The position numbers were made by a program, and so were the translations under genes. Positions 1-4,605 of a stretch of 9,686 nucleotides of DNA are shown one piece after another. Below the pieces are notes generated by a model. The model did no database searches. It saw only the letters and a program-made list of their open reading frames with translations, and had not been told where the DNA came from. Within the stretch, counting starts at the first letter, position 1, and each line of letters starts with the position of its first letter. The DNA is taken from assembly GCA_015494035.1 (NCBI GenBank), contig WGBZ01000151.1, positions 1 through 9,686 on the forward strand, read 5' to 3'. The stretch is from Lysobacterales bacterium (GTDB lineage Bacteria > Pseudomonadota > Gammaproteobacteria > Xanthomonadales > Marinicellaceae).

Positions 1-225
1 GATCAGGGCTTCGCGAGCCACGTTGCTGGTTTTGGCGTTCTGAATCACATTGCCCAGACTGACCTGATCGCAATGCTGGTCCAGCACCGGATTGCGATCC
101 TTGAGGCTTTTCAGCGCGTACCTGGCCAGGTCATAGGATTTCAGGTCCAGGTAGGGGCCGGGAGATTTCATAAAAGGCGTGCGCACGCCATCGAGGAATA
201 CGACGGATGAGTCTTTCAGCAGCAT
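1..225 (-). CDS. Thiolase (acetyl-CoA acyl/acetyltransferase), N-terminal part only
   Basis: The ATG at 225-223 opens 75 codons that run off the left edge. The visible protein has the thiolase N-terminal pattern: a first strand followed by DGVRTPF (residues 12-18), a DLKSYDLAR stretch, and GNVIQNAKTSNVAREA near residues 58-73. The last resembles the conserved G-x-V-x-Q...NxAR segment that precedes the catalytic Cys loop. Thiolases cleave 3-ketoacyl-CoA with CoA in beta-oxidation, or run the reverse condensation of two acetyl-CoA. The catalytic Cys, His and second Cys lie outside the window, so the substrate class cannot be decided. The ribosome site is weak (GAAG about 9 bases before ATG). 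A promoter with a TTGACA -35 box lies directly upstream, so this is probably the first gene of its transcript. Family assignment is firm; FadI-like versus AtoB-like is open. Confidence 0.85.
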   Translation of the reverse strand, partial: MLLKDSSVVFLDGVRTPFMKSPGPYLDLKSYDLARYALKSLKDRNPVLDQHCDQVSLGNVIQNAKTSNVAREALI

Positions 226-254
226 GGTTTTTCTTCGCGGAATGGAATGCGGCT

Positions 255-283
255 ATTTTCACCATACGCAGCCGTATTGTCAA
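255..283 (-). promoter_or_regulatory. Sigma70-type promoter of the thiolase gene with palindromic spacer
   Basis: On the minus strand a perfect -35 box TTGACA (283-278) is followed by 17 bases and GAAAAT (260-255, four of six matches to TATAAT). Transcription would start near 248, leaving a leader of about 23 bases before the thiolase ATG. The spacer holds a perfect inverted repeat ATACG-N4-CGTAT (264-277), the usual place for a repressor operator. The regulator is unknown. The repeat does not obviously match the FadR or PsrA consensus as I know them. Confidence 0.5.
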
Positions 284-374
284 GCTGAGGCCGCCGTCAT
301 CAGGTGGCTGCCGCCAGTGTCAGTAGTCCGGAGGGAGTTTATCAACGGGCGTTTTGTCGCCTTCCCGTGTGCGC

Positions 375-1535
375 TCAGGCCAACAGCTCGGTCATGCGCT
401 GAAGAAAGATCTGGCTGTCGAACTGTTCGGCGCGGTGCTGGCAGGCCGGACGCATGCTGCGCAGTTTGTCCGGGCCGTGTTGTTGGAGGGTCTCGACCAG
501 GCTGTCCCCAAGCCGGGATTCATCCACGTAAAAACCGGTTTCTCCATCAATAACGGTTTCCCGCAGGCCGCCGTGATCGCTGCAGAACACGGGTTTGCCA
601 GCGGCCATGGATTCCACCGGAGACATGCCAAAGTCTTCATCCCGGGGCAGGTAGATGGTGGCCAGACATTCGCCCAGCAATTGCCGGTAGCGGTCTTCAT
701 CCAGCCAGTTGGTGAAGCGGATATTGGGGGCGCCGGCTGCCAGTTTTTTCAGTTTTTCCAGCTCGCTACCGCCTGAGGCCACCAGTAGTTTTTTCTCCGG
801 CAGCCGCTTGAAGGCGCGAATGATGACGTCGATGCGTTTCAGTGGATCCAGGCGCGCGGTGGACAGGTAGTAATCCCCCTGATTGGCCGTATTGCTGGAT
901 GCGTGGGCAAAATGCCGGGTTTCGCAGGGTGGGTAGACCACCACCGAATCCCGCTGCAGATGCTGGCGAATTCGCTGCTGGATATTGCGCGAGTTGGCGA
1001 TGATCAGGTCCATGCGTTCCACGGCTTTTTCATACTGTGGGCGAAACCACTGGTTCAGCGCTCGCAGCGCCAGGGCCGAGGCAGGATTGAGTTGACTGAG
1101 GTAATGCGCTTTCTTGTCATACACAAAGCGGGGCGGCGTGTGGCAATAGAAGACGTTACGACCGCAGCGGTGATTGTCAATGCCCAATGGCGCGGCGACG
1201 CCGCTGTAAAGAACGGTGTGATAATCTCCCAGGGCCCGGGTTCGGTGGCGAAAGGCGCGGGCCAACTGAAAGGTTTTCAATCCCGGCAACGCGCTGTGGG
1301 CTTTCAGGTCAAAGATGCGACCGGGCAGCTCGTGCAGGGGAAAGCTGTCGGCATGCGTGCTGCCGGTGAAAATGTCCCCGGGCAGGGTTTTGGCCAGTAA
1401 CTTGACCAGCCGTTCGCCGCCACCACGAATGACAAACTGGTCATGTGCGATGGCCAACTGCCGATGACGGCCGGTGCCAGGCGCTTTCGGCAAAAAATGA
1501 GAACGGGGTGCCTTTCGGCCGGGCTGTTTTAGCAT
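375..1535 (-). CDS. Glycosyltransferase family 4 (GT-B fold, mannosyltransferase-like)
   Basis: This 386-residue protein is a retaining GT4 enzyme that would transfer a sugar from a nucleotide-sugar donor at the cytoplasmic face of the membrane. Visible marks are the N-terminal Rossmann start AIAHDQF followed by the glycine loop GGGER (38-42), the YCHTPPRFVYD block (130-140) typical of WbaZ-type enzymes, ARLDPLKR (227-235, with the conserved Arg and Lys), and EDFGMSPVE (300-308), the E-x7-E donor-site motif. The ATG at 1535 is supported by GAAGAG five bases upstream. It gives a basic extension of about 27 residues before the first strand, so a TTG at 1454 is a less likely alternative. No signal peptide or membrane span is seen. 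It diverges from the GT2 gene at 1665 and is probably part of the same surface-glycan locus. Acceptor and sugar are unknown. Confidence 0.9.
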   Translation of the reverse strand: MLKQPGRKAPRSHFLPKAPGTGRHRQLAIAHDQFVIRGGGERLVKLLAKTLPGDIFTGSTHADSFPLHELPGRIFDLKAHSALPGLKTFQLARAFRHRTRALGDYHTVLYSGVAAPLGIDNHRCGRNVFYCHTPPRFVYDKKAHYLSQLNPASALALRALNQWFRPQYEKAVERMDLIIANSRNIQQRIRQHLQRDSVVVYPPCETRHFAHASSNTANQGDYYLSTARLDPLKRIDVIIRAFKRLPEKKLLVASGGSELEKLKKLAAGAPNIRFTNWLDEDRYRQLLGECLATIYLPRDEDFGMSPVESMAAGKPVFCSDHGGLRETVIDGETGFYVDESRLGDSLVETLQQHGPDKLRSMRPACQHRAEQFDSQIFLQRMTELLA

Positions 1536-1540
1536 ATAAT
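1535..1540 (+). promoter_or_regulatory. Possible -10 box upstream of the GT2 gene
   Basis: A perfect TATAAT lies at 1535-1540 on the plus strand, overlapping the start codon of the divergent GT4 gene. The -35 region 16-17 bases upstream (around 1512-1518, TTTCGG) is poor. If used, the leader of the GT2 mRNA would be about 117 bases. This is a candidate only. Confidence 0.3.
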
Positions 1541-1664
1541 CTCTTCAGGTTGACCTGCCACCGCGAGCCGTGTCGTCTGTGCTGGCAGGGGAAAACCCTG
1601 GAACTGACTCCGGATGCGCCATGGCGTGGCATCGGTCGCTTTATCATTGCACATGGATTCCTGA

Positions 1665-2390
1665 ATGCCGAAGCTGCACACTGAACAGACTGCCATAGTG
1701 ATACCGGCTTTCAATGAAGCAGAAAGCATCGGCGCGGTGATTGATTCCTTTCGACCCGCTACGCGCCGCCACGTGGTGGTGGTGGATGATTATAGCACCG
1801 ATGATACGGCTCAGATTGCCGAGCAAAAAGGCTGTGTGGTGTTGCGATTGCCATTGCAGCTGGGTGCCTGGGGTGCCATTCAGGCCGGCATTCGTTATGC
1901 TCTCAAAAGCGGTTATCAGCAGGTGGTGACCATGGACGCGGACGGGCAGCACCAGACCAGCCAGCTGGCACGGTTGCTGAACTTTGCGAAAAAACACCGC
2001 GCCAGTGTGGTGATAGGCACTTGCCCCGGGCGACTGAGTGTGGGGAAAAAACTGGCCTGGGCCTATTTCCGGCTGTTAACCGGCCTGACCATGGAAGACC
2101 TCACCAGCGGTTTTCGTTTCTACGACCGCAGTGCCATGCGGGTCCTGGCCGCTCCGGTGGCCAGCCTGCTGGATTTTCAGGACGTGGGCGTGTTGTTACT
2201 GCTCAAACGGGCCGGGCTTGAAATTATCGAGGTGCCGGTGGACATGGTGCAGCGCTGCAATGGCAAGTCCAAAGTGTTTTATTCCTGGTGGATGGTGGCC
2301 CGTTACATGATGCAAACCACGGCCCTGTGCGTGGCCAAAGTGGGGCAGGGCGCCCACCGCGCAGACAGCCGCCCCGGCGAGACCGGATAA
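1665..2390 (+). CDS. Glycosyltransferase family 2 (dolichyl/polyprenyl-phosphate sugar synthase-like)
   Basis: This 241-residue GT-A enzyme shows IVIPAFNEAESI (11-22), the nucleotide-binding VVVVDDYSTDDT (37-48), the metal-binding DADGQHQ (91-97) and the DLTSGFRFYDR block (145-155). Together these are the signature of the DPM1-like branch, which moves a sugar onto a polyprenyl phosphate or a related acceptor. There is no long membrane tail; only a moderately hydrophobic stretch occurs near 206-227. The ATG at 1665 is fixed by an in-frame TGA just before it (1662-1664). No Shine-Dalgarno sequence is visible, so translation may be weak or depend on upstream reading. GT2 genes of this branch often stand next to DUF2304 genes, as here, though a mobile element now separates the two. 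The exact donor and acceptor are not readable from the sequence. Confidence 0.9.
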   Translation: MPKLHTEQTAIVIPAFNEAESIGAVIDSFRPATRRHVVVVDDYSTDDTAQIAEQKGCVVLRLPLQLGAWGAIQAGIRYALKSGYQQVVTMDADGQHQTSQLARLLNFAKKHRASVVIGTCPGRLSVGKKLAWAYFRLLTGLTMEDLTSGFRFYDRSAMRVLAAPVASLLDFQDVGVLLLLKRAGLEIIEVPVDMVQRCNGKSKVFYSWWMVARYMMQTTALCVAKVGQGAHRADSRPGETG

Positions 2391-2414
2391 GACTCACATG
2401 GCATTTCTTTTAAA

Positions 2415-2580
2415 CTAAGGAAGCTCTGATCGAATCATGAACTCGCTTTTCACGCCTGAAATGTCCGATAACTGCGTTGAAATTCTTGCCAATAGCCTGC
2501 TATTTGCTGCGAACTTCGCCTTGTTCTCGAACATTTCCGGCATAACCTGCTTCGTCCAGATTCAATCAGAGCTTCCCTAA
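2415..2580. mobile_element. 158-bp MITE-like element (2419-2576) with CTAA target duplication
   Basis: The element runs from 2419 to 2576 and is bounded by 18-bp terminal inverted repeats, GGAAGCTCTGATCGAATC at 2419-2436 and the complement of GGAAGCTCTGATTGAATC at 2559-2576 (17 of 18 matching). CTAA flanks both sides (2415-2418 and 2577-2580). CTAA fits YTAR, the 4-bp target of the IS5 group of the IS5 family. The inside has no ORF of its own. It is a degenerate long hairpin: the 46 bases on each side of the central AATAGC-CT-GCTATT stem (2491-2504) match one another at roughly 60 percent. It is a non-autonomous insertion that would need a transposase from elsewhere. Family assignment is inference from the ends and the target. 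Confidence 0.8.
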
Positions 2581-2600
2581 CCAATACCTGGCTCAACATC

Positions 2601-3074
2601 GTGATTATTACCAGCACCATTACCACCATGACCATCGGCGTTGTTCTGGCGCTGACCATCCTTTATACCGTGCGTCGCGATCAACTGCATGGCCCCTTTG
2701 CACTTTGGTGGCTGGTGGTGGCTGGCCTGGCCATTGTTCTGCCCTTGTTTCCGCGTCTGCTTGATGAGCTGGCGCGCAGCCTGGGTATTGTGTACCCGCC
2801 AACGCTGTTTCTGCTGCTGGCCATCAGCCTGATTCTGGTCAAAATGCTGTCCATGGATTTGCAACGCACGCGGCAGGAAAAGAAAATCCGTCGTCTGACC
2901 CAGCGCCTGGCCATTCTGGAACACGAACTGAAACAACTGACGCCAAGCCAGCAGACCCGGGAATCGACTGCCGTTGGAGAAATGACGGAAAAAGACGTGA
3001 CAGAAAAAGACGCAAACCCGGCCACGCAAGAGACCCCCAGGGAGGACACCCAGCGGCTGGGCAAGGCCGGGTGA
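2601..3074 (+). CDS. DUF2304 family membrane protein
   Basis: This protein of about 157 residues has three hydrophobic segments (about 7-24, 34-51 and 65-83), the family-like FALWWLVVAGLAIVLPLFPRL and LGIVYPPTLFLLL blocks, a charged coiled-coil stretch (about 84-114) and a hydrophilic tail. DUF2304 proteins are small inner-membrane proteins found beside GT2 sugar transferases; their role is unproven and may be scaffolding or acceptor handling. The family is usually shorter, so the acidic, lysine-rich tail after residue 115 is extra. The start is uncertain. GTG at 2601 keeps the whole first membrane segment but has no clear ribosome site, and ATG at 2628 would cut into that segment. The frame stays open back into the MITE (to a TAG at 2493) without an ATG. 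The stop overlaps the start of the next gene. Confidence 0.75.
   Translation: MIITSTITTMTIGVVLALTILYTVRRDQLHGPFALWWLVVAGLAIVLPLFPRLLDELARSLGIVYPPTLFLLLAISLILVKMLSMDLQRTRQEKKIRRLTQRLAILEHELKQLTPSQQTRESTAVGEMTEKDVTEKDANPATQETPREDTQRLGKAG
2983..3012 (+). repeat. Two tandem 15-bp units in the DUF2304 tail
   Basis: TGACGGAAAAAGACG (2983-2997) is followed at once by TGACAGAAAAAGACG (2998-3012), with 14 of 15 bases identical. It encodes the repeated charged motif TEKDVTEKDA in the hydrophilic tail. The length is a multiple of three, so unit gain or loss would keep the frame. Confidence 0.7.
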
Positions 3075-4294
3075 AAATTCTCCACCTGGGCAAGTATTAC
3101 CCGCCAGCTCCTGGTGGTATGGAGCGTTTTTTGCAGGACCTGGCCGAAGAACAGTGTCGGCAAGGGCATCAGGTGCAGGTCTTGTGTCATCAACACCGGC
3201 CAACGGGTGCCGACGCCCGGGTTGAAACGGCTCAGACAGTGGCTCAGGCAACCGTTGCGGAGAATCATTGCCCGGTGGTTTATCGCCAGCCCGCCTGGGG
3301 GCCTATTTTGCACACACCACTGATGCGTGCCGCCCGCCGCCGTCTGCGCGCGGTGTTGGACCAATTTCAACCGGATGTGATTCACCTGCACTGGCCCAAT
3401 CCGGTGGCTTTGTGGTGGTTGCCCATACTCAAAAGTCAGTCGGCACCGGTGGTGGTGCAATGGCATTCTGACACTGTGACCGAAAACGTTTCTGCGCTGG
3501 TTAAAACCGCGCATGTTTTTCTGCGGCCATTGGAGCGGGCCTTGTTGCGGCAGACCAAAATGGCGGTGTGCAGCTCTGATGCGTATGCCGCGCATTCGCC
3601 CATCCTGCAAAAGGCCGCTCCCGCCCAGGCCACCATCCCGCTGGGGATGGCTTTTACCGGCCGCCTGGCAGAAGGCAGTGATGGCGAGTGCGGTCACTGG
3701 GCAGAGCGGCAATGGCAGGGGCAAGGGATCCGCTTGCTGAGCCTGGGGCGTTTGAGTTTCTACAAGAACCTGCCAGCGTTACTGCAAGCGGTGGCTTTGT
3801 CACGGCAGGACGGTGGCCCGGCGGTGCAGGCAGTGATCGCCGGAGATGGCCCCATGGCTGACCGATGGCAGGCACTCAGCCACACCCTGGGTGTGCAGGA
3901 TTCGGTGGTTTTTACCGGTAAAGTGTCACAGGCACAGGCCAATGCCCTGTTTGCCAGCTGCGATGCCTTTGCTTTGCTCTCCAATGACCGCGCCGAGTCG
4001 TTCGGCTTGGTGCTGTTGGAGGCCTTGTGGCACGGCAAGCCGTTGGTGGTGGCAAACACGCTCGGCTCCGGCATGCGGTCTGTTCTGGATGCCGTCAACA
4101 AGATCACCCCCGCCGGTTTTTTATGTGAACCTGAATCCGCGGCTGATGTGCTGATGAAAACCCGACAGGCGGCACAACTGGGCCATCGCCCTGATTTTTC
4201 TGCCCAGATACGGCAGGCCGTGGAATCTGCTTTCGCCATGCCATCGGTATGTCAACAATGGACCCGGCTCTATCAATCGGTGCTAAACGCTTGA
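3071..4294 (+). CDS. Glycosyltransferase family 4 (GT-B fold)
   Basis: This 407-residue protein has the full GT4 layout. The N-terminal strand KILHLGKYYPPAPGGMERF carries the acceptor-side GGME loop (15-18). It is followed by DVIHLHWPN (102-110), the linker with GRLSFYKN (226-233), AGDGP (257-261) and ESFGLVLLE (309-317), the E-x7-E donor motif. It would act in the cytoplasm at the inner membrane, transferring a sugar from a nucleotide-sugar donor. The GTG start at 3071 overlaps the DUF2304 stop (GTGA), with AAGG four bases upstream, so the two genes are translationally coupled and share an operon. The stop codon (4292-4294) lies inside a sequence resembling the end of the upstream mobile element. 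The sugar and acceptor are unknown, and the similarity to the other GT4 enzyme here is only at family level. Confidence 0.9.
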   Translation: MKILHLGKYYPPAPGGMERFLQDLAEEQCRQGHQVQVLCHQHRPTGADARVETAQTVAQATVAENHCPVVYRQPAWGPILHTPLMRAARRRLRAVLDQFQPDVIHLHWPNPVALWWLPILKSQSAPVVVQWHSDTVTENVSALVKTAHVFLRPLERALLRQTKMAVCSSDAYAAHSPILQKAAPAQATIPLGMAFTGRLAEGSDGECGHWAERQWQGQGIRLLSLGRLSFYKNLPALLQAVALSRQDGGPAVQAVIAGDGPMADRWQALSHTLGVQDSVVFTGKVSQAQANALFASCDAFALLSNDRAESFGLVLLEALWHGKPLVVANTLGSGMRSVLDAVNKITPAGFLCEPESAADVLMKTRQAAQLGHRPDFSAQIRQAVESAFAMPSVCQQWTRLYQSVLNA

Positions 4295-4312
4295 ATCTCT
4301 GAGCTTCCTTAG
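4291..4312. repeat. Solo end-like sequence related to the MITE terminus
   Basis: TCTGAGCTTCCTTAG at 4298-4312 matches the complement of the MITE left boundary (2415-2429, CTAAGGAAGCTCTGA) at 14 of 15 bases, including the flanking 4 bp (TTAG, also a YTAR). No partner end and no direct target duplication was found nearby. It may be a decayed element, or a target that resembles the end. It overlaps the stop codon of the GT4 gene. Confidence 0.4.
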
Positions 4313-4320
4313 GCGGTTTC

Positions 4321-4512
4321 ATGCCCCTTGGCATCTTGTCGTTACTCTGTGGTCTTGCTGTTTTTTTATTGACGTGCAGGCACGCACCTGTGCCTGTGGT
4401 CACCAAAAGGGCGTTCGGGTCACCAACAGCAGTCACCTGCCTGAAAACTGTGAACGCCATTACGTTTCCTGATATTGCCTGCCTGTTTAATCCGCATCCC
4501 ACGCCCGATTAA
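4321..4512 (+). CDS. Possible small hydrophobic-start ORF, doubtful
   Basis: The ATG at 4321 is preceded by AGGCGG about five bases upstream and opens 63 codons. The first 18 residues are hydrophobic (ILSLLCGLAVFLL), like a signal or anchor segment. The rest is short, proline- and cysteine-containing, and matches no family I recognise. It begins 26 bases after the GT4 stop. The same stretch carries short direct and inverted repeats, so the ORF may be chance within a regulatory region. I list it because the start signal is acceptable, but give it low weight. Confidence 0.22.
   Translation: MPLGILSLLCGLAVFLLTCRHAPVPVVTKRAFGSPTAVTCLKTVNAITFPDIACLFNPHPTPD
4398..4437. repeat. Direct repeats GGTCACCAA upstream of the cytochrome gene
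   Basis: GGTCACCAA occurs at 4398-4406 and 4418-4426, exactly 20 bases apart (about two helical turns), followed by a shorter GTCACC at 4432-4437. Such spacing is compatible with a regulator binding one face of the helix. No specific regulator is recognised. Confidence 0.4.
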
Positions 4513-4561
4513 TGGTTTTTTAACTTGGTGGGCGTATGATGCGGGCATTACCCCCTGTTGC

Positions 4562-4577
4562 TGTAAAAATAATTACA
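4562..4577. promoter_or_regulatory. CRP/FNR-superfamily-type palindrome TGTAA-N6-TTACA
   Basis: A perfect 5-bp inverted repeat with a 6-base spacer lies in an AT-rich tract, centred 36 bases before the cytochrome ATG. The geometry equals that of CRP-type sites (TGTGA-N6-TCACA), with A replacing G in the half site. It also contains GTA-N8-TAC. The position, close to the ribosome site, suggests repression or an overlap with the promoter rather than classical activation. The regulator is not identifiable. Confidence 0.4.
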
Positions 4578-4605
4578 ATAATTGAGTCTTAATCCGGGAG
4601 GCCTC

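Larger units (their letters stand above)
4295..4605. other. Intergenic region before the multihaem cytochrome gene
   Basis: This 311-base stretch holds the tail of the MITE-end-like sequence (to 4312), a weak small ORF (4321-4512), and a stem-loop CAGGCAC-N6-GTGCCTG (4377-4396) without a T tract. It also has two copies of GGTCACCAA 20 bases apart (4398 and 4418) with a third GTCACC at 4432, an inverted repeat ACGCCC...GGGCGT (4501-4506 and 4530-4535), and an AT-rich palindrome (4562-4577). I see no convincing sigma70 promoter and no terminator for the glycosyltransferase operon. Confidence 0.6.

Noticed and set aside
1445..1684. Plus-strand ORF of 79 codons between the divergent glycosyltransferases
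   Set aside because: It overlaps the start of the GT4 gene and runs into GT2 in another frame, has no ribosome site, and its sequence resembles nothing known.
2681..3724. Long minus-strand ORF of 347 codons opposite DUF2304 and GT4
   Set aside because: It overlaps two well-supported coupled genes on the other strand. Its translation is Arg/Ser/Cys-rich with no recognisable domain, as expected for a GC-rich antisense frame.
2415..4312. DUF2304 plus GT4 as cargo of one transposon bounded by inverted end-like sequences
   Set aside because: No transposase is present. The flanks CTAA and TTAG are not a direct duplication, and the left MITE is already complete with its own matched right end.
4377..4396. 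Stem-loop CAGGCAC-N6-GTGCCTG as terminator of the glycosyltransferase operon
   Set aside because: No T tract follows it on the plus strand, and the T run lies before the hairpin. It is kept only as part of the intergenic description.
4582..4605. TTG at 4582 as the start of the cytochrome gene
   Set aside because: The GGGAGG ribosome site lies between this TTG and the ATG at 4606, correctly spaced for the ATG.
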